The translations under genes were made by a program, and so were the position numbers. The notes beneath the pieces are model-generated. The model was not told where the DNA came from. It made no database searches and saw only the letters and a program-made list of their open reading frames with translations. A stretch of 64,000 bases of DNA from an uncultured Lachnospiraceae bacterium (GTDB lineage Bacteria > Bacillota > Clostridia > Lachnospirales > Lachnospiraceae): NCBI GenBank assembly GCA_910577735.1, contig CAJTOO010000009.1:1-64000 (forward strand), read 5' to 3'. This document shows positions 1-7,827 of this stretch, in pieces (positions within the stretch are counted from its first letter, which is position 1; every line of letters begins with the position of its first letter).

Positions 1-98
1 ACCTTCTCTTCTTCTTTGAATTTTCAGGGTTGCATTACTGTTTATTTGTCAAGGTTCTGTGCCGTCCCAGCTCTCTTTCAGTGCTGTGCGACTTTCAT

Positions 99-127
99 AT
101 AATAGCAGATGCTCTTCTAGTTGTCAA
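99..127 (-). promoter_or_regulatory. Strong sigma-A promoter, probably of an rRNA operon beyond the left edge
   Basis: On the minus strand TTGACA (127-122) and TATTAT (104-99) are separated by exactly 17 bases. An A/T-rich stretch resembling an UP element lies just upstream of the -35. Transcription would run off the left edge. The downstream leader has CTTGACAAATAAACAG and CCTGAAAATTC, which resemble the leaders of Firmicutes rRNA operons as I remember them. No rRNA is inside the window, so the target is inference. Nothing coding is supported in 1-182. Confidence 0.65.
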
Positions 128-182
128 CGGGTTTTTTGTATTTTTTTCAAAAATTTTGAAATCCGGTTATTATGTCCCATAA

Positions 183-1520
183 TTAATAGGAAATCTCCAC
201 TTTGCAAAGCTCTTCCACACCATCTTTCATTCTTGCTCTGATTGTACAAATACCATGCTCCTCTGCCGGCAGCGTGAATTCTCTGTTTTCTGCAAAATCC
301 TGTATCAGACTTACTTCCCCCGTTTCTGATGTCAACGTAATACTATATTCCATATCATCTTCTCTATTCGATGCTACCCAATAACTCTTCATCGGTTGGG
401 CCTCTTCCTCTGATGTATATTCTCTAAAATATAAACCGTACACGCGGGGTTCTTCCGCACACAGTCTTTCTTCAAAAGAAGAGTGGAAGTATTTTCTATT
501 CTCAGAATCCTCTTTCGACATCACCTGATTCAGAAAAGCTGTAAAGAAATCCGCCCCGGCCCCATTTAGATGATCCGTATCCATAAAGAATTCATTCCTC
601 TGAATAGGCAGATACTCTTCTTTGACAAGGTTAAAATCATAGTACTCTACTCCATATTCCCCTGCAATCTTTTTAATCTCATCCACATAGTAATCATAAT
701 GCTCTGTACTGACAGGAGAAAGTCCATACATGGGTGCAGAAAACAATGTGATGGGGATTTCCCTCTCTTTACAATAGCAGATGATCTTGCGCAGATATTG
801 CTCGCTCACTTCTCCCATGGGATTTTCATTTAACACAATATAACTACCCACCAGCTTTTCATGCTCCTGCAATACTCTTGACGAAAATATGTATCCTTGA
901 CCCACGCTTTCCTCATACCCGTTTCCATCCTCAAAAACATTATAATAAGTATTGGTTCTTTTTCCTTCTATTGTCTGTGTAATATAATCCCAATCTCCCA
1001 AAAATCTACGATATCGATAAAAAGGAAAACATATCTCCGGCAAATGCCGTGGGTCCCTGAATGCAATCGAAGCAAAATATTCCCATTTATTCCAGGAAGG
1101 CTCCATATGATCGATGTTCAACCAGTTCTCAGCTCCTGTTTCTATATAAAGACTGACCGGATAATACATTTCCAGATACACGTGGGACAGGGAATTTTTA
1201 CGGTCTGCCTCCTTCAGCAGATAATAGGACGCATTTAAAGTCTGATATGCAGACGATAAGTCAAAATTATTTTGTCCGTTCAGATCATCCAGCAGTACAG
1301 CATTGACGCCACAAAATACATGGGATGACCCCAGAAATAGATTATCTATTTCTCCCTCATGCTCATAAAATTGATGCCACAGATAACGATTACGCCCTCC
1401 TTCTGAGACATACATGACATTCAACAATTCTCTTATGGCCAGAAACATTAAAAACATTCCAAGAATTCCCGCCATTCTCCTGCCGTATATTTTCCACACA
1501 TCCAAATTTTTCCCATGCAT
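183..1520 (-). CDS. SGNH-hydrolase-like membrane-anchored protein, partner of the MBOAT acyltransferase
   Basis: The 445-residue product has an N-terminal membrane segment (about residues 15-35) followed by an extracytoplasmic domain. The block LGSSHVFCGVNA near residue 65 and the late DTDHLNGAGAD (Asp-x-x-His type) are spaced like the GDSL/SGNH Ser and Asp-His blocks of DltD- and AlgJ/AlgX-like proteins. It follows the MBOAT gene directly. MBOAT plus SGNH-like pairs transfer acyl groups, usually acetyl, to cell-surface polymers. The ATG at 1520 was chosen because GGGAGG precedes it; the frame is open back to a TTG at 1547 that would overlap the MBOAT stop. The acceptor polymer cannot be told from sequence. 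Confidence 0.75.
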   Translation of the reverse strand: MHGKNLDVWKIYGRRMAGILGMFLMFLAIRELLNVMYVSEGGRNRYLWHQFYEHEGEIDNLFLGSSHVFCGVNAVLLDDLNGQNNFDLSSAYQTLNASYYLLKEADRKNSLSHVYLEMYYPVSLYIETGAENWLNIDHMEPSWNKWEYFASIAFRDPRHLPEICFPFYRYRRFLGDWDYITQTIEGKRTNTYYNVFEDGNGYEESVGQGYIFSSRVLQEHEKLVGSYIVLNENPMGEVSEQYLRKIICYCKEREIPITLFSAPMYGLSPVSTEHYDYYVDEIKKIAGEYGVEYYDFNLVKEEYLPIQRNEFFMDTDHLNGAGADFFTAFLNQVMSKEDSENRKYFHSSFEERLCAEEPRVYGLYFREYTSEEEAQPMKSYWVASNREDDMEYSITLTSETGEVSLIQDFAENREFTLPAEEHGICTIRARMKDGVEELCKVEISY

Positions 1521-1543
1521 TACAATCCCTGCCTCCCAAACTG

Positions 1544-3048
1544 TCAAAACTGAAAGTATATAAATTGCTGTGTGTCAAACATCTCTCCATAACAACCGTA
1601 TAATAAGATGACATAGACAAAGAACATGATTGCTGAAACGCGGAAGAGCCATCCTTGTTTTAGGAAAATTTCCAACACATCTTTTCCCTGATATTTCTGA
1701 TAATCAATCAGAAACAGAAGAAGGATGGATACCAAAAGTATTTTCACATGACTCTCCGGCACACCCAGATTATATAAAGAACCATTCATCAATACCATCC
1801 AGTTGTTGCTGGCAAATATATTTGCCATGATTTCACCCGCACTCGCAAATGTTCCAGCCCGGAAAAACAGCCACGCTAAAGTCACCAATGAAAATGTCAA
1901 TGTTCTCTGGAATATGCGCCGGCTGAAACAATCATTGGACGATTTCCTGATTTTAGATGCCACATCTTCTGCAATCTGATAAATACCATTGAGAAATCCC
2001 CAGAATACATAGGACATAGATGCACCATGCCATAATCCGCTTACCGCAAATACAATCAAATGATTCAGCTCTTTTCTGGTTTTTCCCTTTCGATTTCCTC
2101 CAAGAGGAATATACAGGTAATCCCGGAACCATGAAGATAAGGAAATATGCCATCTGCGCCAGAACTCTTTCACACTTTTAGAAAAATAGGGCGCATTGAA
2201 ATTATCCATCAGATAAATACCCATCAAAAGCGCTGAGCCGCGTGCAATCGTTGAATATCCATAAAAGTCACAGTAAATCTGAATGGCAAAGAAAACGGTT
2301 GCGGCAACAATATAAAATCCAGGATATGCAGCGCTGTCTCCATACACAGTATCTACCATAACCGCCAAACGGTCAGAAATAACCATTTTTAGAAACAATC
2401 CATACAGAATGAGCAACATTCCTCTTCTTAAATTTTCATAGGAAAATGGGTGCGAATCAGATAACTGCGCCAAAAGATTACGGGAGCGTTCAATTGGCCC
2501 CGCCACAAGCTGCGGGAAAAAGGATACAAACAACGCATATCGTGCAAAACTCTTCTCTGCACAAATCTCGCCGCGATACACGTCAATCAAATATCCCAAA
2601 GCTTGTAATGTATAAAAAGAAATGCCGACTGGCAACAAAATATCATAATCCCAGCTAATCTCACCCAAGTGAAAACCTCGAAACAGACGATTCAGACAGT
2701 CAACCGCAAATGTGAAATATTTAAAGAAGCCAAGAATACTTAAATTTATGACAATACATGCCACAAAGACCAGCTTGCGCTTGTTTATAGCGGCTGATAT
2801 TCCATGCCTATCTGCCCCCCCCCCACATAATCAATGGGCACCTTTGGCTGTTTGTCAATCATCCTTCCGGCGGCATAAGTCAACAGCGTGGAAGTAAAAA
2901 GAAGGGTAATATACAAAGGATTCCACTGCATATAAAAGTAATAACTCGACGCAAGCAGCCAGATGCAGCGGCTTTTCTCAGGCAGGATATAGTAGCCCAA
3001 AACGACAATGGGTAAAAAGATAAAATACTGTAGTGTATTAAATAACAT
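1544..3048 (-). CDS. MBOAT family membrane O-acyltransferase, split by a poly-G tract (out of frame as sequenced)
   Basis: The N-terminal part (ATG 3048, RBS GGAG) starts MLFNTLQYFIFLP, a typical opening of AlgI/DltB-like MBOAT proteins. It runs for 87 codons and stops at 2785, just after a run of ten G. The rest of the protein continues in another frame (open from the tract to 1544; a GTG at 2764 is available but has no clear RBS). It contains FWRRWHISLSSWFRDY and the conserved WHGAS histidine motif. Eight or eleven G would join the frames into about 500 residues, the normal family length. This can be phase variation, a true mutation or a homopolymer sequencing error. The enzyme would acylate an exported polymer together with the following SGNH-like protein. 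Confidence 0.8.
2815..2824 (-). repeat. G10 homopolymer inside the MBOAT gene
   Basis: Ten consecutive C on the plus strand (G in the gene) lie where the MBOAT reading frame breaks. The upstream frame reads TAT GTG GGG GGG GGG CAG. The downstream MBOAT frame needs the tract to be 8 or 11 long. Long G tracts inside surface-modification genes are classical slipped-strand contingency sites. Confidence 0.85.
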
Positions 3049-3122
3049 TGCTTCTCCTTTGTATTATCTGCGCCACTTCCGCCAGCCTCTTCCATAAAAT
3101 GATAACTGGATTTTCCGGGCAG

Positions 3123-3148
3123 AAAAAAACCAGATTTTCATCTGGTTT
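3123..3148 (-). terminator. Rho-independent terminator after tRNA-Ser
   Basis: On the minus strand a 9-bp stem (AAACCAGAT/ATCTGGTTT) with a GAAA loop is followed by a T run. It lies 18 bases past the tRNA 3' end. Confidence 0.85.
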
Positions 3149-3165
3149 AATCAATCATCGTAAAA

Positions 3166-3253
3166 CGGAGAAAGAGGGATTTGAACCCTCGCGCCGCGCA
3201 AGCGACCTACACCCTTAGCAGGGGCGCCTCTTCAGCCTCTTGAGTATTTCTCC
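3166..3253 (-). tRNA. tRNA-Ser (anticodon GCU)
   Basis: The 88-base cloverleaf has acceptor stem GGAGAAA/TTTCTCC with discriminator G. The anticodon stem-loop is CCCTGCTAAGGG with anticodon GCU. A long variable arm is typical of class II tRNA-Ser, and the T-loop is GGTTCAAATCC. CCA is not encoded. Confidence 0.95.
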
Positions 3254-3458
3254 ACAAGTCTGAACTATTCCTCTACCAAATATATAGTTCTGCGTCATCT
3301 ACAACGCAAAGTAATTATACATAAGGTATTTTCGTTTGTCAATGCCTTTTCTTGATATCTGATAAATTTTGCCGGTTGTGAATGACAATTTTCAAATGCA
3401 ATAATCTGAAAAATTTATTTCAGTGCACTCTAACCGCCATGATTCCGCATCGCGGAAT

Positions 3459-3582
3459 CTCATAATCAGCGGACGAACAAGTTCGTCCCGGAGAATGCCC
3501 GTTTTTCGGCATTCTCCTGCGTGAGACTTAGTACTTTTAACGAGGCAGCCTATACTGTTGAGTTTTAGAAGTACTTCTCACA
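3459..3582 (-). repeat. Structured intergenic repeat, copy A
   Basis: Read on the minus strand from the fumB stop, it has an outer stem (GTGAGA-AGTACTT paired with AAGTACTAAGTCTCAC), then hairpin GGAGAATGCC/GGGCATTCTCC, then hairpin GGACGAAC/GTTCGTCC, and ends in GCTGATTATGAG. Copy B at 4222-4356 has the same order. A further small hairpin of ATTCCGC type lies at 3441-3459. The 3254-3582 gap holds no gene. Confidence 0.8.
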
Positions 3583-4137
3583 CTATTCTTCTCTACAATA
3601 CTCCTCAATCGCTGTCTCATACAGATCATGCCCTTTTGAATCAATTACCACAATGACCGGGAAATCTTCTACTTCTAATTTCCGAATCGCCTCAGTACCC
3701 AGATCGTCATAGGCAATCACCGTCGATTGCTTAATGGAGCGTGACAAAAGTGCGCCAGCACCGCCCACAGCAGCAAAATATACTGCACTGTTTCTGACAA
3801 TGGCCTCTTTTACTGCATTTGAACGTTTCCCCTTGCCAATCATACCGATAAGACCAAGGTCAAGCAGCGCCGGAGCGTATTTATCCATACGGCTTGCCGT
3901 AGTCGGCCCTGCCGATCCGATGGGTCTGCCCTCCCTTGCCGGAGAAGGCCCCATATAATAGATGATGTTATTGCTCATTTCAAGCGGAAGATTTTCTTTA
4001 CGTTCCAACGCCTCATACATTCTCTTATGTGCTGCATCGCGCGCCGTATAAATCGTCCCGGTAAGATAGACATAATCGCCTACCTGTAAATTCGTGGCAT
4101 CCTCTTTACATAATGGCACTTTGATATGCTGCTCCAT
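3583..4137 (-). CDS. Class I (Fe-S) fumarate hydratase, beta subunit
   Basis: The 184-residue product matches the C-terminal, beta-type domain of two-subunit class I fumarases and tartrate dehydratases. It converts fumarate to malate together with the alpha subunit encoded just upstream. Family signatures include GDYVYLTGTIYTARDAAHKR near the start, YYMGPSPA, and GPTTASRMD, the segment that contributes substrate-binding residues. Length is normal for a split beta subunit. An L-tartrate dehydratase cannot be excluded from sequence alone, but the alpha/beta pairing in an anaerobe fits fumarase. The gap to the alpha gene (about 215 bases) is filled by the structured repeat. The stop codon TAG is the first part of repeat copy A. 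Confidence 0.88.
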   Translation of the reverse strand: MEQHIKVPLCKEDATNLQVGDYVYLTGTIYTARDAAHKRMYEALERKENLPLEMSNNIIYYMGPSPAREGRPIGSAGPTTASRMDKYAPALLDLGLIGMIGKGKRSNAVKEAIVRNSAVYFAAVGGAGALLSRSIKQSTVIAYDDLGTEAIRKLEVEDFPVIVVIDSKGHDLYETAIEEYCREE

Positions 4138-4221
4138 ACTTCCCTGTCCTTTCTTACTTATGTTCTGCCTTTAACCATGTGTGAATTTTAGAAGTCCCTG
4201 GCAAAACAGACTTTGTTATGA

Positions 4222-4356
4222 CTCATAATCAGCAGACGAACAAATTCGTCCCGGAGAATGCCGCATTTTAAGCATTCTCCCATGCGAAACTTAATACTTC
4301 TTGGCGTCTCGTCCTATGACGAGACGTCTTTAGAAGTACTTTTCGCATTTCTCACA
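4222..4356 (-). repeat. Structured intergenic repeat, copy B
   Basis: It lies between the two fumarase genes and has the same element order as copy A. The outer stem is GCGAAA-AGTACTTCT paired with AGAAGTATTAAGTTTCGC. An extra inner hairpin (GTCTCGTC/GACGAGAC) replaces the loop of copy A. Then follow hairpins GGAGAATGC/GCATTCTCC and GGACGAAT/GTTCGTCT, and the end motif CTGATTATGAG. Base changes relative to copy A keep the outer stem paired. The TAGTGTGAG edge supplies the TGA stop of the alpha gene. Confidence 0.8.
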
Positions 4357-5194
4357 CTACTCTCACCACATGTCTGTTTACATGACAACAGATATTGACC
4401 GCTACCGGCAGCCCCGCAATATGTGTAGGATATGTATCAATATTAACTGCCAGTGCTGTAGTCGTCCCACCCAGACCGCCAGGACCGATACCGGTTTTAT
4501 TAATCTGCTCAAGCATTTCTTCTTCCAAATCCCTGACATAAGGTACTGAGGAATGCTCATCTAAAGATCTGGTCAATGCCCGTTTAGCCATCAGCGCACA
4601 TTTCTCAAAAGTGCCGCCAATACCAACACCAACCACCATGGGCGGACATGCATTAGGCCCTGCATCTTTCACTGCCGTCATGATCGCCTGCTTCACACCC
4701 TCAATGCCATCAGCAGGTTTTAGCATAAAAACCCTGCTCATATTTTCACTGCCAAATCCTTTCGGCGCCACTGTAATTTTAAGATGATCTCCAGGAACTA
4801 TGTCGTAATGAATAACTGCCGGCGTATTATCTTTGGTATTTTCTCTGATCAGAGGATCCTTTACTACCGATTTGCGCAGATATCCTTCCACATATCCCTG
4901 CCGGACTCCCTCATTAACTGCCTCGGCCAGGTTTCCACCCTCAAAATGAACTTCCTGCCCCACTTCCAGAAACACAACTGTCATTCCTGTATCCTGACAG
5001 ATGGGAATCATATCTTCTCCGGCAATTTTGAGATTATCCTGTAACTGGCCAAGAATCTGTCTGCCCAAAGGCGCCTTTTCTTCCTCTGCTGCCCGCTTCA
5101 TGGCCTCATCCATATCCTGTGAAAGAAAGTGATTAGCCTCGATACACATTTCTTTAATATTTCTGGTAATCTCTGCAACCTCTATCGTCCGCAT
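4352..5194 (-). CDS. Class I (Fe-S) fumarate hydratase, alpha subunit
   Basis: The 280-residue product is the N-terminal, cluster-binding half of a class I fumarase. The three cysteine regions expected to hold the oxygen-sensitive 4Fe-4S cluster are visible: PICQDTGM (about residue 66), GPNACPPMVVGVGIGG (about 183) and VNICCHVNRH near the C-terminus. It would hydrate fumarate in the incomplete reductive or oxidative citrate branch in the cytoplasm. The gene starts 13 bases after the HIT gene, so HIT, alpha and beta subunits probably share a transcript. The stop codon overlaps repeat copy B. Confidence 0.9.
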   Translation of the reverse strand: MRTIEVAEITRNIKEMCIEANHFLSQDMDEAMKRAAEEEKAPLGRQILGQLQDNLKIAGEDMIPICQDTGMTVVFLEVGQEVHFEGGNLAEAVNEGVRQGYVEGYLRKSVVKDPLIRENTKDNTPAVIHYDIVPGDHLKITVAPKGFGSENMSRVFMLKPADGIEGVKQAIMTAVKDAGPNACPPMVVGVGIGGTFEKCALMAKRALTRSLDEHSSVPYVRDLEEEMLEQINKTGIGPGGLGGTTTALAVNIDTYPTHIAGLPVAVNICCHVNRHVVRVV

Positions 5195-5207
5195 GTTCCT
5201 ATCCCTT

Positions 5208-5618
5208 CTAGTCTACTATCTGATTCTTAATTTCTTCCAGTTCTTCACCCGACACTTCCTGCGGTTTCCAACCAATTTTCTGTCCATCTGCCCGGTAACG
5301 GGGAATCAGATGCATATGAAAGTGAAATACCGTCTGTCCTGCCAGATCGCCATTATTCTGTACCAGATTAAATCCCTCGCACCCCAGCTTTTCCTTCATC
5401 TTCAAGACCATTTTCCTGGCAAGTTTCATGACATCACCTGCACATTCTTCCGGCAGTTCAAAAAGATCTGAATAATGATCTTTAGGCAAAATCAGAGCAT
5501 GACCTTTCGTTGCCGGTCCCAAATCCAGAATAACACGGAACTTATCGTCTTCGTATAATGTCCTTGATGAAATTTCCCCATTGGCGATCTTACAAAATAT
5601 ACAATTATTTTCCCTCAT
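5208..5618 (-). CDS. HIT family protein (histidine triad nucleotide-binding hydrolase)
   Basis: The 136-residue product begins CIFCKIANGEI and carries the histidine triad HFHMHLIPR near residue 100. Both are characteristic of HIT proteins of the HINT/Hit group, which hydrolyse nucleoside phosphoramidates or AMP-linked substrates; the physiological substrate is unknown. The start at 5618 (MRENN) was chosen because GGAAGAG precedes it and the family consensus starts there. The frame stays open upstream to 5702, with another ATG at 5666 overlapping the previous gene, so a longer N-terminus is possible. It sits between the flavodoxin/SCP2 gene and the fumarase genes. Confidence 0.9.
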   Translation of the reverse strand: MRENNCIFCKIANGEISSRTLYEDDKFRVILDLGPATKGHALILPKDHYSDLFELPEECAGDVMKLARKMVLKMKEKLGCEGFNLVQNNGDLAGQTVFHFHMHLIPRYRADGQKIGWKPQEVSGEELEEIKNQIVD

Positions 5619-5658
5619 ATGATCTCTTCCTTTCTTTTTGTTTTCTGTTTTCTCTTCA

Positions 5659-6669
5659 TTACTCATCCCTGTTTTTAGGTCCAAATATAAATACCTGGTC
5701 AAGTGCCCGCAGCACTTTGAAATCGCCCTTCATCTTCATATCGCCTGCCATAAAAGACGTTTGAAAAGAAGTCCGACCAGCCACAATATCCGCGAAAGAA
5801 TTCCTGTCGAGCTGAATTTCCACATCAACACGCCCATTCTCTCCATAATAACAATTCAGATTTGCACCGTTAATATCAATCATCAACGGTGTTTTCTTCT
5901 CCTCAATCACTATTTTAAACCCGGCTGAAAACCCCGGCTGCGGTACAAAATGATCCTGAATCTCACGTACAAATTCCGTGGTATCCTCTTTTTCACTGGT
6001 GCTCATCATATCACGGAACAAGCTCGCCAGTTCCTGTATATCCGCTTTCTGCCTTTGTACATACGTGTCATCCGACACATACTGGGAAAGCTGTTCCGAC
6101 TCCTGCGGTGTAAAATTAATATTCTTGGTTATGGCAACCTTCTGTTTCACCGCCTGGTTACTGGCAGGCAGACAAGGCATCTTCTGATTAATTGTCCGAT
6201 AAAGATTTTCCGCATTTTTCTCAATGATACGAATATAATCCGCATTCTCTTCCAAAAGCGCGGTATCGGCTATATACCCGCAGAGACCGCTGCAGGGACG
6301 TCCACCTAATATCTCCCAGGCTGTGGCCAGGTTCAGTTTCGCTTCCTGTTCGCCATAGGTTGTGGACATGACAATGGGACACATATAAATCTGACTGATT
6401 CGCTCTTTGTCGCCATACAACCAGCAGGCATCCAGAAATTGCTGCATATAGCCGCCGATGCCATACCACTCAACGGTGGTGCAAAGTATCACACCATCAG
6501 CACTTTTCAAGCTCTGAGGCAGTGTAGGAATACTGTTCTTAAGTTCGTAAAGATAAAATACCTCAACTGTCACACGCAGTTCTTCCAACACTTCTTTCAT
6601 CTTATTCAGGACAAAAAGTGTTGGATCATCCATCAATCCTCTTCCGCCATAGTAAATATTAATCTTCAT
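5659..6669 (-). CDS. Flavodoxin-like NAD(P)H oxidoreductase fused to an SCP2-type domain
   Basis: The 336-residue product has two parts. Residues about 1-170 match flavodoxin-fold FMN reductases (MKINIYYGGRG start; ILCTTVEWYGIGGYMQQFLD as the flavin-binding strand-loop). Residues about 230-336 resemble an SCP2 sterol-carrier-like domain (FKIVIEEKKTPLMIDINGA, FADIVAGR, AGDMKMKGDFKVLRALDQVF). A predicted role is flavin-dependent reduction of a hydrophobic or bound substrate; neither substrate nor ligand can be named. Its ATG overlaps the rhomboid stop (ATGA), indicating translational coupling. SCP2-like domains in Firmicutes often occur alone, so the fusion is worth noting. Confidence 0.8.
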   Translation of the reverse strand: MKINIYYGGRGLMDDPTLFVLNKMKEVLEELRVTVEVFYLYELKNSIPTLPQSLKSADGVILCTTVEWYGIGGYMQQFLDACWLYGDKERISQIYMCPIVMSTTYGEQEAKLNLATAWEILGGRPCSGLCGYIADTALLEENADYIRIIEKNAENLYRTINQKMPCLPASNQAVKQKVAITKNINFTPQESEQLSQYVSDDTYVQRQKADIQELASLFRDMMSTSEKEDTTEFVREIQDHFVPQPGFSAGFKIVIEEKKTPLMIDINGANLNCYYGENGRVDVEIQLDRNSFADIVAGRTSFQTSFMAGDMKMKGDFKVLRALDQVFIFGPKNRDE

Positions 6670-7745
6670 AGATTTTTATCCTTTCTCATTCTGCCATGTG
6701 AAAATATAAGGCAGATTACTGCTGCCGCTGCAAATCCCATGAGAACGCCGCCCACATGTGCCGCATTATTGACGTTCGTACTGGTAAAACCGCAATAAAG
6801 CGAAAAGGCAACTGCAAAGGCCACTCTGCCCATCGTCATGGATTCCAGCCTGCCATGGTGCATGAGTACCAGTAAAAGAAGTGCACCCTCCACACCAAAG
6901 ACCGCGCCGCTGGCGCCAACCGAAATAATATGTTCTCCCAGATAATATTTCCCCGAAAGCAGTTCATATCCCATGGAAAACAGATTACCTGCCAGTCCGG
7001 ACAGAAAATAGAGTGCTGCATAAGGAATATGTCCTACTCTGCGTTCCACTATTTCGCCCACATAATACAGAACAATCATATTACTGAAAAGATGCCCCAT
7101 ATCCCAATGCAGGAACATACTGCTGATTGCACGGTAATACGCCTTATCTTCAACGATATACATGACACTCAAAGCACCTTTATTATATAACAAATCACCT
7201 GTAAATGTACATATCAGAAATAAGATTACGTTCACCGCCACCAGAATAATGTTGACCGTCGGCAATCTGCCAATCTTTTGTCTGTCCCATTTATTTGTGT
7301 ATACTGCCATCTGCGGTTCCTTTACGGCAGTTTCTTTCGGTCTGCAGGCCAATGTATACAGATAATCTTCCAAAATTCCCTTCCACCCATAGAAATCTGA
7401 CACCTGGGATTCATGAATGATTAATCTGTCAGCCATCGTATCAATAATCCAGCAAAAGCTCTCCACAAGGCAGAGCTTCCTTGCCTTCTGTGAATCAGTA
7501 CATAAAATCAGGGACATTACATGGACTTCTTTCTCACCTTTTTGCCGAAAAAAATCTATAATCTTTTCTTTCAGATGAAAATACTGGTCCTCAGAAATGT
7601 ATAAACCCTGCCTGTAATCAATCACTTGCATCACATTGACTCCCTGCAGTTCCCGATGGCAATAAAAGACAAATTCCGGCAGATTTGATGGAATCTTATC
7701 ATAGCCATTGGAGAAAAATAATTCTTCTAACTGTTCTGTCGTCAT
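6666..7745 (-). CDS. Rhomboid family intramembrane serine protease with large cytoplasmic N-terminal domain
   Basis: The 359-residue product has a soluble N-terminal region (about residues 1-170) without a recognised motif, then about seven hydrophobic segments. The rhomboid core shows HWDMGHLFSNM (the H-x-x-x-N element), GASGAVFGVEGA with the catalytic serine, and NAAHVGG with the catalytic histidine. It would cleave transmembrane segments of membrane proteins. The ATG at 7745 with GGGAG upstream is preferred over a start nine codons earlier. A promoter-like pair lies at 7781-7808. The downstream flavodoxin/SCP2 gene overlaps it by four bases. Substrates are unknown; the nearby Tad cluster makes a surface substrate conceivable but not shown. 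Confidence 0.9.
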   Translation of the reverse strand: MTTEQLEELFFSNGYDKIPSNLPEFVFYCHRELQGVNVMQVIDYRQGLYISEDQYFHLKEKIIDFFRQKGEKEVHVMSLILCTDSQKARKLCLVESFCWIIDTMADRLIIHESQVSDFYGWKGILEDYLYTLACRPKETAVKEPQMAVYTNKWDRQKIGRLPTVNIILVAVNVILFLICTFTGDLLYNKGALSVMYIVEDKAYYRAISSMFLHWDMGHLFSNMIVLYYVGEIVERRVGHIPYAALYFLSGLAGNLFSMGYELLSGKYYLGEHIISVGASGAVFGVEGALLLLVLMHHGRLESMTMGRVAFAVAFSLYCGFTSTNVNNAAHVGGVLMGFAAAAVICLIFSHGRMRKDKNL

Positions 7746-7780
7746 AGGCCGCTCCCAACTACAGCAAATCAAAACTTCGC

Positions 7781-7808
7781 TATATAGTTGAGAGTATCAT
7801 TTTCACAA
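7781..7808 (-). promoter_or_regulatory. Possible promoter of the rhomboid operon
   Basis: On the minus strand TTGTGA (7808-7803) and TATATA (7786-7781) are 16 bases apart, in the 80-base gap between the FHA gene and the rhomboid gene. Confidence 0.4.
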
Positions 7809-7827
7809 TATCATGTCAAATAAAACG

